Source: Rhodoferax sp.
Lineage (GTDB): Bacteria; Pseudomonadota; Gammaproteobacteria; Burkholderiales; Burkholderiaceae_C
Direction: 5' to 3'
Length of the DNA stretch: 64,000 nt
Assembly: GCF_013297935.1 (NCBI RefSeq)
Contig: NZ_JAAFIX010000001.1
Location: 514,334-578,333, forward strand
In this document: positions 1 to 9,724 of the stretch, piece after piece
How positions within the stretch are numbered: position 1 is the first letter of the stretch
How the letters are laid out: each line of letters begins with the position of its first letter
Program-made: the position numbers and the translations under genes
The notes under the pieces: generated by a model
Told to the model about the DNA's origin: nothing
The model's database searches: none
Seen by the model: the letters and a program-made list of their open reading frames with translations, nothing else

Positions 1-252
1 CTTGCCGTAGAGCAAGCCCAAATGGGCGTGGTAGCCCGGGGGTACCGCAGCGCCGCTGGCTCGGATCTTCTGCAGATCCGTCTCCATGGATTGCACTTGC
101 GCATCCAAGCTCTGGCCGTCTCCACGGAAGTACTGGTCTACGTTGGCTTGGTAAGCCTGCCACTGATAGAGGGTTGTGGGCTTGGTGGCGCACCCTGACA
201 GGGCTAAACCTAACGCGGCCGCAGCAGCGACCGACATCCATCGAATAGTCAT
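1..252 (-). CDS. DUF4810-type lipoprotein, partial (C-terminus beyond window)
   Basis: The gene starts at 252 and runs off the left edge, leaving 84 codons. The N-terminus is a lipoprotein signal: basic MTIRWM, a hydrophobic Ala/Leu stretch and the lipobox LSGC with Cys at about residue 21. The mature part (TTLYQWQAYQANVDQYF) resembles DUF4810 proteins, small lipoproteins of unknown function usually encoded right after a CsgG-like gene and before a DUF799 lipoprotein. Here it lies 29 bases downstream of the CsgG-like gene on the same strand, which fits that operon. A DUF799 gene would be expected just outside the window. The family call rests on pattern and context, not on a search. Confidence 0.75.
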   Translation of the reverse strand, partial: MTIRWMSVAAAAALGLALSGCATKPTTLYQWQAYQANVDQYFRGDGQSLDAQVQSMETDLQKIRASGAAVPPGYHAHLGLLYGK

Positions 253-281
253 AAAAAACTCTTAAGGAATGAAGTGGAAAA

Positions 282-953
282 TCAGGGGTTGGGGCGCCAT
301 GCGCCACCGTCAATACCTGACACCAGGTTGTTCACCGCGTCACGGATCGCCAAGTCCAGCACCTTGCCGTTGAGGGTAGAGTCATAGCCGGATGCACCGC
401 CGAAACCGATGACTTCGCGCTCCGACAAGCTGTACTCACCAGCCCCTTGGGACGAAAAAACCACTTCCGATGTCAGCGTGTTGACGATGTTGAGGTTGAC
501 TTTGGCGTAAGCAATCTGCGTTCTGCCACGCCCCAATATTCCAAATAGCTGCTTGTCGCCCACTTCCTTGCGGCCAAACTCGGTCACATCACCGGTGACC
601 ACATAGTCGGCACCTTTGAGTGTTTGAACCTGTTTCTTCAGCGCAGCTTCTTCCTTGATCTCGCTCATGTTGGAACGGTCCAGCACACTGAAGCGGTTGC
701 TCTGCTGCAAATGCGTGACCAAGATGGTCTGCGCTTGGCTGCCCAAGCGGTCCACATTGTCCGAAAATACACCGCGCATAAAGGACGAGCGGTTGTCAAA
801 CTTACCGATCGACACCGGAGTGCGCTTGCCGCTGTAGGTTTGCGCGGCCGACTCCACTTTCTGAATGGGCAGGGTGCGGGCCCCCTCTTGCACACAGCCG
901 CCCAGCGTAGCCAAAACGGCAAGCGCTACCGGCAAAAAAATCATCTTATTCAT
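282..953 (-). CDS. CsgG/HfaB-like outer-membrane lipoprotein
   Basis: The 223-residue protein has a lipoprotein signal (lipobox LGGC, Cys at about residue 20) and CsgG-family features: VSIGKFDNRS early, then GADYVVTGDVTEFGR and a VNLNIVNTLTSEVVFS strand. In curli systems CsgG forms the outer-membrane secretion pore, but the many stand-alone relatives paired with DUF4810 and DUF799 lipoproteins have no settled role. No curli subunit genes (csgA, csgB) are visible, so curli secretion is not supported. It is the first gene of a minus-strand lipoprotein operon with the DUF4810 gene 29 bases downstream. Confidence 0.8.
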   Translation of the reverse strand: MNKMIFLPVALAVLATLGGCVQEGARTLPIQKVESAAQTYSGKRTPVSIGKFDNRSSFMRGVFSDNVDRLGSQAQTILVTHLQQSNRFSVLDRSNMSEIKEEAALKKQVQTLKGADYVVTGDVTEFGRKEVGDKQLFGILGRGRTQIAYAKVNLNIVNTLTSEVVFSSQGAGEYSLSEREVIGFGGASGYDSTLNGKVLDLAIRDAVNNLVSGIDGGAWRPNP

Positions 954-1191
954 TAATGACTCACTCCCTTGATGGAAAAAATCAGCAACGGATCAGCCAC
1001 AAATTGCAGCCATCTCTCCGCGCCGGGCACAAATGTAGCCCAACAAATTACCGTTCGATTCCCATCGACCTAGAATACTTTTCAGCACCTCGACCTCCCG
1101 CAGTTTGCTAAGCGGATGATGTCTTGACCTCTGCCATATGACCACATGCCCTGCCTGACTCAGAGAGGGCTAGGTCCCTTTTAAACTGCGG
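954..1191. other. Intergenic region upstream of the lipoprotein operon
   Basis: These 238 bases separate the start of the CsgG-like gene from the stop of trhP, both on the minus strand. The region must hold the lipoprotein operon promoter, but I see no convincing -35/-10 pair, terminator hairpin or open frame. Confidence 0.4.
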
Positions 1192-2601
1192 CTATCCGTG
1201 CAACGTCGCACCCGCCCGATCCGTTGCAGCTGGCACAGCGTCAGCCACATAGCGCGCAACAAACCCACCCACGGCAGTCTCAGGCAGGCTCACCCACACT
1301 GTGTGCCCGCTGCCGGGGGCCACGTCCATCGCGGCACCTTCTGCGTTTTCCATGCGGGTCAGGGTCACGTCGACATTGCCTGCGGGGTGGATGATTTCCA
1401 GCCGGTCGCCCACAGCAAACTTGTTGCGCACATTCACCTGCGCCAAGCCGCGCGCTGCATCAAAGGCCAGCACATCGCCCACATACAGGCTGCGCCCGCT
1501 CTCGGAGTATCCGCGCAGGTAGTTTTGGGTCGCCTCGGGCGTATGGCGCTGGAAGAAGCCACTGGTGTAGCCCCGGTTGGCCAGGCCCTCGAGCTGGCCC
1601 AGCAGCTCCGGGTTGAGCGCGCGGCCGGCCACGGCGTCGTCAATGGCTGCGCGGTAGGCCTGCGCGGTACGAGCCACGTAATACGGGCTTTTGGTGCGGC
1701 CTTCGATCTTGAGCGAGTCCACCCCGATTTCCACCAGGCGCTGCACATGCTCGATGGCGCGCAGGTCCTTGGAGTTCATCACGTAGGTGCCGTGCTCGTC
1801 TTCTTCAATCGGCATGTACTCTCCGGGCCGCTGGCTTTCTTCGAGCAGGTAGGCTATGGATGGGTGGGCCTCGGCGGGCACCTGGCTTCCCTGCCCGCAG
1901 GCGTGGCTGCTGTGGGTGGGCGACAGCACATCGCCACTCGCATCCAACTGCGCGGTGTGGGTCTCGTAGTCCCAGCGGCAGGAGTTGGTGCAGCTGCCCT
2001 GGTTGGCATCGCGGTGGTTGAAATAGCCCGACAGCAGGCAGCGGCCCGAGTAGGCTATGCACAGCGCGCCGTGCACAAACACCTCCAGCTCGGTGTCCGG
2101 GCAGTCCTGGCGGATTTGCGCCACCTGGTCCAGCGACAACTCACGCGACAAGATCACGCGGCTAATGCCCACCCGGCTCCAGAACTTCACCGCCGCGGCA
2201 TTCACTGTGTTGGCCTGCACCGAGAGGTGAATCTCAATCTCCGGCCAGGCCTGGCGCGCCAGCATGATGAGGCCGGGGTCGGACATGATCATCGCGTCGG
2301 GCTTCAGGTCAATCACCGGCTGCATGTTCTTCACATAGCTCTGCGTCTTGTTGCCGTGCGGGAAGATGTTGGACACCAGGTAAAACTTTTTGCCCTGCGC
2401 GTGGGTGTGCTCAATGCCGGCGCGCAGCACCTCGAGGCTGCCGAAGTCGTTGTTGCGCACGCGCAGGCTGTAGCGCGGTTGGCCGGCGTACACGGCGGTC
2501 GCGCCGAATGCCAAGGCAGTGCGCAACATCGCCAGCGAGCCCGCAGGCGCCAGCAACTCAGGGGTGCGATGATGAGGGGAAACAGGTGCAGCAAGGGTCA
2601 T
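1192..2601 (-). CDS. trhP: Peptidase U32 family tRNA hydroxylation protein TrhP/YegQ
   Basis: The 469-residue protein matches the U32 family member YegQ/TrhP, which in E. coli is needed for prephenate-dependent 5-hydroxylation of wobble uridine in tRNA. Despite the family name, protease activity is not implied. The U32 signature is present (LEVFVHGALCIAYSGRC), followed by the Cys-rich stretch GSCTNSCRW and the conserved EDEHGTYVMNSKDL. The chosen start at 2601 gives MTLAAPVS; an upstream ATG at 2655 would add 18 unconserved residues and overlap the divergent gene's leader. The length is close to the E. coli protein (about 450 residues). Confidence 0.88.
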   Translation of the reverse strand: MTLAAPVSPHHRTPELLAPAGSLAMLRTALAFGATAVYAGQPRYSLRVRNNDFGSLEVLRAGIEHTHAQGKKFYLVSNIFPHGNKTQSYVKNMQPVIDLKPDAMIMSDPGLIMLARQAWPEIEIHLSVQANTVNAAAVKFWSRVGISRVILSRELSLDQVAQIRQDCPDTELEVFVHGALCIAYSGRCLLSGYFNHRDANQGSCTNSCRWDYETHTAQLDASGDVLSPTHSSHACGQGSQVPAEAHPSIAYLLEESQRPGEYMPIEEDEHGTYVMNSKDLRAIEHVQRLVEIGVDSLKIEGRTKSPYYVARTAQAYRAAIDDAVAGRALNPELLGQLEGLANRGYTSGFFQRHTPEATQNYLRGYSESGRSLYVGDVLAFDAARGLAQVNVRNKFAVGDRLEIIHPAGNVDVTLTRMENAEGAAMDVAPGSGHTVWVSLPETAVGGFVARYVADAVPAATDRAGATLHG

Positions 2602-2682
2602 GCGGAAATTATCTTGGCGAGGGTCGGGATGTCGCGTGCAGCGCATTTGACCCACATCAACAGATTCACGATCACCGCATCC

Positions 2683-3576
2683 ATGCTAGCCACTTATTTC
2701 ATTCAACTTGTCGGACTCTCTGCTTTGTGGGGCGCTTCGTTTTTGTTCATCCGCATTGCCAGTCCGGTGTTCGGGCCCAATGTGCTGGCCTTTTTGCGGG
2801 TGACCTTGGCGACCCTGACCCTGGCCGTGTTGATGCGGGCTTTGGGGCAGCGCTGGGCATGGCGCCAGTGGCGCACCCTGGTGGTGATTGGCGCCCTGTC
2901 GGTGGCGATGCCGTTTTTATTGTTCGCCTGGGCCGGCCTGCAGCTGCCGGCGGGCTACAGCGCTTTGCTCAACTCCACTGCGGTCATTTTTGGCATGTTT
3001 GCCTCGGCCCGCATGGGCGAAGACACCATCACTTTCAAAAAGCTTCTAGGTTGCGCGTGCGGCTTTGCCGGGGTGGCACTTATCGTGAGCCTGGGGCCGG
3101 TGGAGCCTTCTTTCAAGGTAGTGATGGCCGTGATGGCCTGCGTTGCAGCCTCAGCCTGCTATGGCTTGTCAGCTCCCATCACCAAGCGGGCAGTGGGCCA
3201 ATTGCAACCGGTGCAAATTGCAGCCGGCATTCACGCCATGTCCCTGCTGATGGTGCTCCCGGGAGCGGTTTACAGCGTGCCCTCGGCGCACTTCACCTGG
3301 GGCGCGCTCGCGGCCGTGGCTGCCATGGGCATCGTGACCTCGGGCTTGGCCTACTGGGCCCACCTGCGCATCTTGCGCCATGTGACGCCCGTGGCCGCCA
3401 TGAGCCCCATCTTTATGGTGCCCGTGTTCGGGGTGCTGTGGGGGCACTTGTTTTTGGGCGAAGAGCTGGGCCACGGCTTGCTGGTGGGCGGCAGCCTAGT
3501 GTTGCTGGCCAGCGCACTCATTACCGGCTTCAACCCCCTGCAACGCTGGCTCGACCTGGCCAATACCAAACCCTGA
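2683..3576 (+). CDS. DMT-superfamily (EamA) transporter
   Basis: This 297-residue, very hydrophobic protein begins [20 protein letters not shown] and has about ten predicted membrane segments in two repeats, the EamA architecture ([15 protein letters not shown] at the first segment; the second half starts near residue 150 with [16 protein letters not shown]). Such carriers export or exchange small metabolites; the substrate cannot be told from sequence. It is divergent from trhP, with 81 bases between the two starts. A much longer frame extends upstream from 1198, but that part is the antisense shadow of trhP. Confidence 0.85.
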   Translation: MLATYFIQLVGLSALWGASFLFIRIASPVFGPNVLAFLRVTLATLTLAVLMRALGQRWAWRQWRTLVVIGALSVAMPFLLFAWAGLQLPAGYSALLNSTAVIFGMFASARMGEDTITFKKLLGCACGFAGVALIVSLGPVEPSFKVVMAVMACVAASACYGLSAPITKRAVGQLQPVQIAAGIHAMSLLMVLPGAVYSVPSAHFTWGALAAVAAMGIVTSGLAYWAHLRILRHVTPVAAMSPIFMVPVFGVLWGHLFLGEELGHGLLVGGSLVLLASALITGFNPLQRWLDLANTKP

Positions 3577-3646
3577 ATGTTGTCACGTAACAGTCATCCA
3601 GGCTCACCATGATCACGGGTTGCTTATTTTCACCATGAGGGACCTT

Positions 3647-4822
3647 ATGAAAATCATGCGTTTTGCTTCCACTGCGGTGGCTGTTTCGATTGCAACCTTG
3701 CTCGCTGCTTGCAGCACGCTCGGCACCCCAACCTCGGCCTACCCCACCCTGAATGGCGCCAAGCCCTTGGTCATTGGCCACCGCGGTGCCAGCGGCTACC
3801 TGCCCGAGCACACACTGGCGTCTTACAAAAAGGCCATTGAAATGGGTGCCGATTTCATTGAGCCTGATTTGGTGGTCACCAAAGACGGGGAACTGGTCGC
3901 CCGCCACGAACCCAACATCACTGCCACCACCGACGTCTCCACACGCGCCGAGTTCGCCAGCCGCAAAACCACCCGCAAAGTCGACGGTGTGAACGAGACC
4001 GGCTGGTTCGCCACCGACTTCACCCTGGCCGAGCTGCGCACCTTGCGCGCCAAGCAGCCCAATGCCGCGCGCGACAAGTCGTTTGACGGCCAGTTCCAAG
4101 TCCCCACCTTCCGCGAAATTCTGGACCTTGCCAAGACCGAGTCCGCCCGCACCGGTCGCACCATCGGCGTGTACCCCGAAACCAAGCACCCCACCTACCA
4201 CGTAGATGCCGGCCTGCCCATTGAGCCGCGCTTGCTCGCCCTGCTGGCCGAATACGGGTACACCAACAAAGATTCCCCGGTCATCATCCAGTCGTTTGAA
4301 GTGTCCAACCTCAAAGCCCTGCGCAAGCTCACCCAGGTGCGCCTGGTGCAGTTGGTGGACGCGGACGATGTGGACTCCAAAGGCAATGTGACCCTGGTGG
4401 CTCCGTTCGACAAGCCTTATGACTTTGCGGTAGCCAAAGACAGCCGCACCTTCCCCGACCTGCTGACCCCCAAGGGCCTGGCAGAAGTTAAAACCTATGC
4501 CGACGGCATCGGCCCCTGGAAGCCCTACCTCGCCAGCGCCGCCCATATGCTCGGTGCTGACGGCAAGCCGCGCGATCTGAATGGCGACGGCAAAATCACC
4601 GACAACGACCGCGTAGCCCTGCCCCCGACCGACGTGGTGAAAAACGCCCACGCCGCCGGCCTGTTTGTGCACGCCTACACCTTCCGCAGCGAGGCTCCCG
4701 GCCTGCTGTCGGACTACAAAGGCGACCCCAAAGCTGAATACAAGCGTTTCTATGCTTTGGGTGTAGATGGCTTGTTCAGCGACTTCCCCGACACCGCCGT
4801 AGCCGCCCGCGACAGCAAGTAA
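3647..4822 (+). CDS. glpQ: Glycerophosphodiester phosphodiesterase, periplasmic lipoprotein type
   Basis: The 391-residue protein carries the GDPD hallmark [15 protein letters not shown], then [18 protein letters not shown] with the catalytic His and acidic metal ligands, and ends with the typical [13 protein letters not shown]. It hydrolyses glycerophosphodiesters to glycerol-3-phosphate plus an alcohol. The start at 3647 is preceded by GAGG and gives a lipoprotein signal with Cys in LLAACS, so it should act in the periplasm tethered to a membrane. A loop near residue 310 ([12 protein letters not shown]) matches the EF-hand/dockerin Ca-binding pattern. It is monocistronic, closed by a terminator about 15 bases downstream. 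Confidence 0.9.
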   Translation: MKIMRFASTAVAVSIATLLAACSTLGTPTSAYPTLNGAKPLVIGHRGASGYLPEHTLASYKKAIEMGADFIEPDLVVTKDGELVARHEPNITATTDVSTRAEFASRKTTRKVDGVNETGWFATDFTLAELRTLRAKQPNAARDKSFDGQFQVPTFREILDLAKTESARTGRTIGVYPETKHPTYHVDAGLPIEPRLLALLAEYGYTNKDSPVIIQSFEVSNLKALRKLTQVRLVQLVDADDVDSKGNVTLVAPFDKPYDFAVAKDSRTFPDLLTPKGLAEVKTYADGIGPWKPYLASAAHMLGADGKPRDLNGDGKITDNDRVALPPTDVVKNAHAAGLFVHAYTFRSEAPGLLSDYKGDPKAEYKRFYALGVDGLFSDFPDTAVAARDSK

Positions 4823-4837
4823 AAGGCTCCTGCCTTT

Positions 4838-4873
4838 GCCAAAAACAGCGCTTAGGCGCTGTTTTTTTTGGCA
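4838..4873 (+). terminator. Intrinsic terminator of glpQ
   Basis: An inverted repeat (AACAGCGC, a TTAG loop, GCGCTGTT) is followed by a run of T, just after the glpQ stop. The flanking AAAA and GCC/GGC bases extend the pairing. Confidence 0.85.
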
Positions 4874-4957
4874 CTGTCACAACCGGGGCCAACGGGCCGC
4901 AAGGCCACTTAGTGTGGCCGCACCGTAGCAGGGGGTGGCCCGTAAAATGGGCGCCAC

Positions 4958-6382
4958 ATGACCGCTCCTGCTGCAAGCCCCCTTCCGCCATCCTCGGCCC
5001 TCCACCGCACCAACACCCGCACCGAATTGGCCGCCCTGTGGGCGCTGGCCTGGCCCATCCTGATCGGGCAGCTCGCCAATGTGGGCATGTCGGTGGTCGA
5101 TGTGGCCATGGCCGGTCACGCCTCGGCGCACGACCTGGCAGGCATTTCGCTCGGGGTGTCGATCTGGAACATCATCATCATCACCCTCATGGGGCTGATG
5201 ATGTCGGTCGCACCCCTGGTCGCCCACCATGTGGGGGCCCGTGAGTTCAGCCGAGTGCCACACCTGGTCCGCCAAGGCATGTGGAAGGCATTGGGCGTTG
5301 GCTTGGTCGCCATGCTGCTGGCCCAGTTGTCGACCAAAGTGTTTGACCACATGGACATTGAGCCCCATGTACACGAGGTGGCGACCGGTTTTGTGCTGAT
5401 CATCAGCTTCGCGCTGCCCGCGTTTGCCTGCTACCGCGTGCTCTATGGCTACAGCGCCAGCCTGAACCAGACCAAGCCGCTGATGGTGATGTCGGTAGCC
5501 GCCCTGCTGCTCAACATCGTGGTGAACTGGCTGCTGGTGTTTGGCGTGGGGCCCTTTCCTCGCTTAGGGGGCCTGGGTTGTGCCTGGGCCACGCTGATTT
5601 GCGTGTGGTTCAACTTTCTGGGCTTGCTGCTGTGGATGCGCTTCGCGCCCGCCTACCGCTGCACCTGGCCGTTTGCGGAGTGGGAAGGCCCCCACCCGGC
5701 CAAGTTGATGGCACTGTGGAAGCTGGGCTTTCCGATCGGCGTGACCTATTTTGCAGAAACCAGCGCTTTCGGGCTGATCGCCCTGCTGATTGCCGGTTTC
5801 GGCAGCCGCGAAGTTGCCGCCCACCAGATTGCGCTCAACTTCACGTCCCTGGTGTTCATGATTCCGCTGAGCATGGGCATTGCCTTGCTCACCCGGGTGG
5901 GCCAAAGCCTGGGAGCCGGAGACCCGGTGGCCGCCCGTTTCAGGGCCTGGGTGGGCGTGAAGGCCGGGCTGGGGTTCGGCCTCTTGTCGGCCATCGGCAT
6001 GGCCGCGGGCGCGCACCAGATCGCCTGGCTCTACACCAACGACGCGGCAGTAGCCGCTGTGGCGGCACAGCTACTGTTTCTGGCAGCGGTGTTTCAGCTG
6101 TCGGATTCGGCGCAGGTGGTCATCAGCAGCGCCATCCGGGGCTACAAGGTCACCCGCAGCCCCATGGTGATCCACCTGACGGCGTTCTGGGGTTTCTCGC
6201 TGCCGCTGGGCTGCGTGCTCGGTCTGGCCCCGGAGTGGCTGCCATGGCGCCCGGCGCAAGGCATGGGCGCACAGGGTTTCTGGATCGCGTTGGTGGTCGG
6301 GCTCACGGTCGCCGCGGCGGGGCTGCTGCTCCTCTTGCGCCGGGTCACCCGCACGCACCTGCACGCCGGAGCGCACCCATGA
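4958..6382 (+). CDS. MATE-family multidrug efflux transporter
   Basis: The 474-residue membrane protein has twelve predicted segments and MATE features: [20 protein letters not shown] at the start of the first bundle, AHHVGARE and the mirrored second half with [20 protein letters not shown] and GAGDP. It should export cationic drugs or metabolites using a Na+ or H+ gradient (family knowledge; substrate unknown). The stop overlaps the miaA start by four bases (ATGA), so the two are probably co-transcribed. Confidence 0.9.
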   Translation: MTAPAASPLPPSSALHRTNTRTELAALWALAWPILIGQLANVGMSVVDVAMAGHASAHDLAGISLGVSIWNIIIITLMGLMMSVAPLVAHHVGAREFSRVPHLVRQGMWKALGVGLVAMLLAQLSTKVFDHMDIEPHVHEVATGFVLIISFALPAFACYRVLYGYSASLNQTKPLMVMSVAALLLNIVVNWLLVFGVGPFPRLGGLGCAWATLICVWFNFLGLLLWMRFAPAYRCTWPFAEWEGPHPAKLMALWKLGFPIGVTYFAETSAFGLIALLIAGFGSREVAAHQIALNFTSLVFMIPLSMGIALLTRVGQSLGAGDPVAARFRAWVGVKAGLGFGLLSAIGMAAGAHQIAWLYTNDAAVAAVAAQLLFLAAVFQLSDSAQVVISSAIRGYKVTRSPMVIHLTAFWGFSLPLGCVLGLAPEWLPWRPAQGMGAQGFWIALVVGLTVAAAGLLLLLRRVTRTHLHAGAHP

Positions 6383-7350
6383 GCACCGCACTGCCTTTTT
6401 ACCTGTGCCTGGCCGGCCCCACCGCTGCGGGTAAAACCGCCGCCGCACTGGCTATTGCTGCGGAGCACTCGGCCGAAATCATCAGTGTCGACTCCGCCTT
6501 GGTGTACCGGGGCATGGACATCGGCACGGCCAAACCCGAGGCGCACGAGCTGGCCGCGGTGCCGCACCACCTCATCAACATCCGCGACCCGCTGCACACC
6601 TACAGCGCGGCGGAGTTTGTTAAAGACGCCAAGGCGCTGATCACCGACATCAGCGCACGCGGCAAGCTCCCCCTGCTGGTGGGCGGAACCATGCTGTATT
6701 TCAAGGCCTTGTTCGACGGGCTCGACGACATGCCCGCAGCCAGCCCCAACATTCGGGCCGCCTTGGAGGCCGAAGCCGCCTCGCTGGGCTGGCCGGCTAT
6801 GCACGCCCAACTGGCCGCCGTAGACCCGGTCACCGCAGCGCGGCTGGCACCGGCAGACAGCCAGCGCATCCAGCGTGCGCTGGAGGTGTACCGGGTGTCC
6901 GGCAAGCCCATGTCGTACTTTCACGCGCAGCAAGACGCTATCAAAAAAGAAGCTGCTCGCGCAGATAATACGGGGGCTAGCGCCATTTTTTCCTTAGAAC
7001 CAGCCGACCGCCTCTGGCTACATGGCCGCATCGCCCAGCGCTTTGACCTGATGCTGCAAGGCGGTTTTCTGGACGAAGTCAAAGCCCTGATGGCCCGCGG
7101 CGACCTGCACCCCGACCTGCCCAGCATGCGCTGCGTGGGCTACCGGCAAGCGTGGGAGGCGCTGGCCGGCACCGCACCCCTGACCGAGCTGCGCGACAAA
7201 GGAATTTTTGCCACGCGCCAACTGGCCAAACGCCAGATCACCTGGTTGCGCTCCATGCCCCAGCGCCAGGTCATTGCCTGCGACCAGCCCGGCGCGCAAG
7301 ATGCCTTGCTGCAGGCCGTGCGTACCACCCTCCACCAGAGAGTTGCCTGA
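6379..7350 (+). CDS. miaA: tRNA dimethylallyltransferase MiaA
   Basis: The 323-residue enzyme transfers a dimethylallyl group to N6 of A37 in tRNAs reading UNN codons. The P-loop GPTAAGKT lies at residues 13-20, followed by [17 protein letters not shown], the HHLINIRDP motif, [11 protein letters not shown] and the C-terminal [16 protein letters not shown]. Residues 187-204 ([13 protein letters not shown] and flanks) are encoded by a copy of the dispersed repeat (6937-6991), in frame, at a position where the E. coli protein as I recall it has a shorter, different loop. The gene overlaps the preceding MATE gene by 4 bases and the following ATPase gene by one (TGATG). Confidence 0.95.
   Translation: MSTALPFYLCLAGPTAAGKTAAALAIAAEHSAEIISVDSALVYRGMDIGTAKPEAHELAAVPHHLINIRDPLHTYSAAEFVKDAKALITDISARGKLPLLVGGTMLYFKALFDGLDDMPAASPNIRAALEAEAASLGWPAMHAQLAAVDPVTAARLAPADSQRIQRALEVYRVSGKPMSYFHAQQDAIKKEAARADNTGASAIFSLEPADRLWLHGRIAQRFDLMLQGGFLDEVKALMARGDLHPDLPSMRCVGYRQAWEALAGTAPLTELRDKGIFATRQLAKRQITWLRSMPQRQVIACDQPGAQDALLQAVRTTLHQRVA
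6937..6991 (+). repeat. Dispersed repeat copy a, in frame inside miaA
   Basis: The copy starts GCTATCAAAAAAG, has the core AGCTGCTCGCGCAG, then GGGGGCTAGCGCC and a T run. It is in forward orientation and translated as codons 187-204 of miaA without a stop. It is read in the same phase as the copy in nrtB. Confidence 0.85.
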
Positions 7351-8006
7351 TGACACTGCACCTGCAAGGCCTTGGCAAACACTATGGCATTACACCGGTC
7401 TTTTCCAATGTCTCGCTGGACGTGGCGGCGGGTGAGTTTGTGGCCATCGTCGGGGAGTCGGGTGTCGGCAAGTCCACCCTGCTGAACTGCATGGCCGGGC
7501 TGGACACCTGGGACACGGGTGCCGTGCACCTGGCCGGGCAAGACCTGAGCCGCCTGAGCGACGACGAGCGCGCCCTGCTCCGCCGCGACAAGGTGGGCTT
7601 CGTGTTTCAGGCCTTCCATGTGTTGCCGCATCTCGACGTGAACCAAAACGTGGCCCTGCCCCTGATGTTGCTGGGCCGCCGTGAACCCGAGCGGGTTCAG
7701 GCCCTGCTGGAGGCCGTGGGGCTGGGCTCCCTGGGCACGCGCTTGCCGCAGCAGCTCAGCGGCGGGCAATTGCAACGGGTCGCTATTGCCCGCGCCCTGG
7801 TCCACCAACCAGCTTTGATATTGGCCGACGAACCCACCGGCAACCTCGACCCCGCCACAGCCGCCAAGGTCATGCAGGCCCTCGTCACGCAGGCGCGGCA
7901 GCACGGTAGCGCACTGGTGCTGGTCACCCACTCGCTGGCCGCGACCGAACAGGCGGACCGGGTGCTCCACCTGCACCACGACGGCATGCGCGCCGCGAGG
8001 GACTGA
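7350..8006 (+). CDS. ABC transporter ATPase, LolD/MacB-like
   Basis: The 218-residue ATPase has Walker A GESGVGKST (residues 35-43), the signature LSGGQLQRVAIARAL and Walker B LILADEPTGNLD. Such subunits partner with FtsX/MacB-type permeases in lipoprotein release, lipid handling or peptide export. No permease is adjacent; the only FtsX-type permease here is at 13303-15978. It overlaps miaA by one base. It could belong to an AttEFGH-like export system with that permease and the AttH-like protein at 23834; this is inference. Confidence 0.85.
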   Translation: MTLHLQGLGKHYGITPVFSNVSLDVAAGEFVAIVGESGVGKSTLLNCMAGLDTWDTGAVHLAGQDLSRLSDDERALLRRDKVGFVFQAFHVLPHLDVNQNVALPLMLLGRREPERVQALLEAVGLGSLGTRLPQQLSGGQLQRVAIARALVHQPALILADEPTGNLDPATAAKVMQALVTQARQHGSALVLVTHSLAATEQADRVLHLHHDGMRAARD

Positions 8007-8070
8007 CAAACCGGTGCAGCTGGGCTAGACTGATCTGCATGCACGCAAACCCCTCTCCGGAGAAGCCACA

Positions 8071-8907
8071 GTGAAGCCCCACCGGCGGCTTGCCCTTCAC
8101 GTCTTGGCAATCTCCACTTGCCTCGCCGCTGTTCCGGCGGCGCATGCGCACTGCAACCGGCCAGTGCAGGTTCCGGTCTCAGCCACCGGCCACAGTGTGT
8201 TGATCAAAGGCAACAGCATCATCGGAATCTACCCGGACATGCTGCGCGCATTGGGCGCCAAGGAAAAATGCCGCTTCGTATTCACAGAGGTTCCACGAGC
8301 ACGGCTGGAGAAGCTCTTTGAGACCGGCAAGGCCGACATGATTGTGGCCAGCACCCGCTCCGTGCGGCGTGATGAGTTCGGCATCTTCATTCCGATGGTA
8401 CGCAGCCGTGCCACGCTCATCGCGCTGGACGACGCAGAACGGACACCCTTCAAAACCACCCAAGAATTGCTCGGGAGCAAGGACACCAGACTGGTCGTGG
8501 TGCGCGGCTATGACTACGGCAGCGCCTACTTCGCACTCATCGAAGCTATGGGCAAAGACAATCGTTTGCTCATGGAGTCAGATCCGAGCGCTGTAGCTCG
8601 GCTGATGAAGGCCCATCCAGGGAACGTCACCATCATGGTGCCCACGATTTTTTACACCGCCGTTCAAGAAGACCCTCGTCTGGTAGATCAACTCGACCGC
8701 TTGCGTGTAGAACCTCTAGATGACATTCCTTGGGGCGAGAGCGGCGTTTATCTCTCTAAGTCATCTCTGGAGCCGGCGCTGTTCCAATTCCTGCAGACTT
8801 CGCTGCTGCGTGCCGGCCAAAGCGCCACCGTTCACAAAGGTTTCTTGGCCCACTACCCGACTGCGCTGCTCAAGGACAGCATCAAGCCGCTCGGCAAAGG
8901 CCCATAA
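8071..8907 (+). CDS. Periplasmic solute-binding-like protein (SBP family 3)
   Basis: The 278-residue protein starts at GTG 8071, preceded by CCGGAGAAG. It has a signal peptide (cleavage probably after AHA, near residue 27) and an extracellular solute-binding fold: GIYPDMLRALGAKEKCRF, then KADMIVASTRSVRRDEFGIFIPMV. Proteins of this kind bind amino acids or similar ligands, or act as sensors. It stands alone, without permease or kinase genes beside it, so the ligand and purpose are unknown. Confidence 0.75.
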   Translation: MKPHRRLALHVLAISTCLAAVPAAHAHCNRPVQVPVSATGHSVLIKGNSIIGIYPDMLRALGAKEKCRFVFTEVPRARLEKLFETGKADMIVASTRSVRRDEFGIFIPMVRSRATLIALDDAERTPFKTTQELLGSKDTRLVVVRGYDYGSAYFALIEAMGKDNRLLMESDPSAVARLMKAHPGNVTIMVPTIFYTAVQEDPRLVDQLDRLRVEPLDDIPWGESGVYLSKSSLEPALFQFLQTSLLRAGQSATVHKGFLAHYPTALLKDSIKPLGKGP

Positions 8908-8933
8908 AAAAAGCCCCTGTGCAACACAGGGGC
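8906..8933 (-). terminator. Intrinsic terminator of the PEP-CTERM gene
   Basis: A perfect 9-bp inverted repeat (GCCCCTGTG / CACAGGGGC, 3-base loop) is followed on the minus strand by seven T. It begins at the stop codon of the convergent plus-strand gene and lies about 20 bases past the PEP-CTERM stop. Confidence 0.85.
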
Positions 8934-8953
8934 CTGAGCTCAAGCGCTAAGAC

Positions 8954-9724
8954 TCAAGCTTTCTTCTTGCGCCGCGCTACGGCACCAATGGCCGCCAAGC
9001 CTGCCAACAGCATGGCATAGGTCTCTGGCTCAGGAACTGCAGCGGTGATGCTCATCAAGGTGTAGTCCGACTGGTTGGTTCCCTTGCCCAGACCTTTTTC
9101 GCCTGTGGCGGCACCGAAAGCAATACTCTTGACCAGTTTGTTGCCAAACGGGTTCAGGACAGACCAAGCACCTCCCATGCCGTAGGTCGCAGGGCTGAGG
9201 TTGTTCACGGTGACGCCGCCTGTACTCCAAGTCGCGGTGGTGTCCCCGCTCGCAATCAAGCTGAAAGACGCTTTGGAATTGTCAGCATAGACCACCGACA
9301 CAATCGCCTTTTCTTTCACGTCGTCGTACTCTGGGCCATTGAACAGCAAGCCGAGGCTGAAGCTTTTGACCTGAACGGCTTGAGAGAAAGAACCTTTGAT
9401 GACCTCGCCGATGTCGATTTCTCCCGGGGTGCGCTCACCACCCGATTTAGGCGACACGCCTACCCCTTGGTAACCGTCTTGGGGGTTCTTGAATGTGAAT
9501 TTGCCGGGTGTGTATGTGGAATTTTTCTCTACCAAAGCAGAAAAATCTGCAGTCACGCCGCCCAGAAAACTGGTGTGGTAGCTGGATCCTGTACCAAAAT
9601 TCACACCGTAAATAGTGTCAAACGTGTTGGGCTTGGACAGTACGGTGACCGACGTCGCCTGGGCCGTCAAACCGGAAAAAACCAACAGCGCCGCGGCGCA
9701 GGTTTTCAATGAAAAAAATGACAT
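8954..9724 (-). CDS. PEP-CTERM sorting domain protein
   Basis: The 256-residue exported protein has an N-terminal signal (cleavage probably after AQA, about residue 23) and a C-terminal PEP-CTERM signal: VPEPETYAMLLAGLAAIGA followed by basic RRKKKA. This tripartite tail is recognised by exosortase EpsH/XrtB-type enzymes in bacteria that make exopolysaccharide. The middle domain is Ser/Thr/Gly-rich and predicted beta-rich, with no recognised catalytic motif. No exosortase is encoded in this window. The function of the mature domain is unknown. Confidence 0.85.
   Translation of the reverse strand: MSFFSLKTCAAALLVFSGLTAQATSVTVLSKPNTFDTIYGVNFGTGSSYHTSFLGGVTADFSALVEKNSTYTPGKFTFKNPQDGYQGVGVSPKSGGERTPGEIDIGEVIKGSFSQAVQVKSFSLGLLFNGPEYDDVKEKAIVSVVYADNSKASFSLIASGDTTATWSTGGVTVNNLSPATYGMGGAWSVLNPFGNKLVKSIAFGAATGEKGLGKGTNQSDYTLMSITAAVPEPETYAMLLAGLAAIGAVARRKKKA

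Noticed and set aside
1198..2682. Long plus-strand open frame continuing upstream of the EamA transporter
   Set aside because: It is antisense to trhP, has His/Gln/Ala-biased composition typical of a shadow frame, and the EamA domain begins exactly at ATG 2683.
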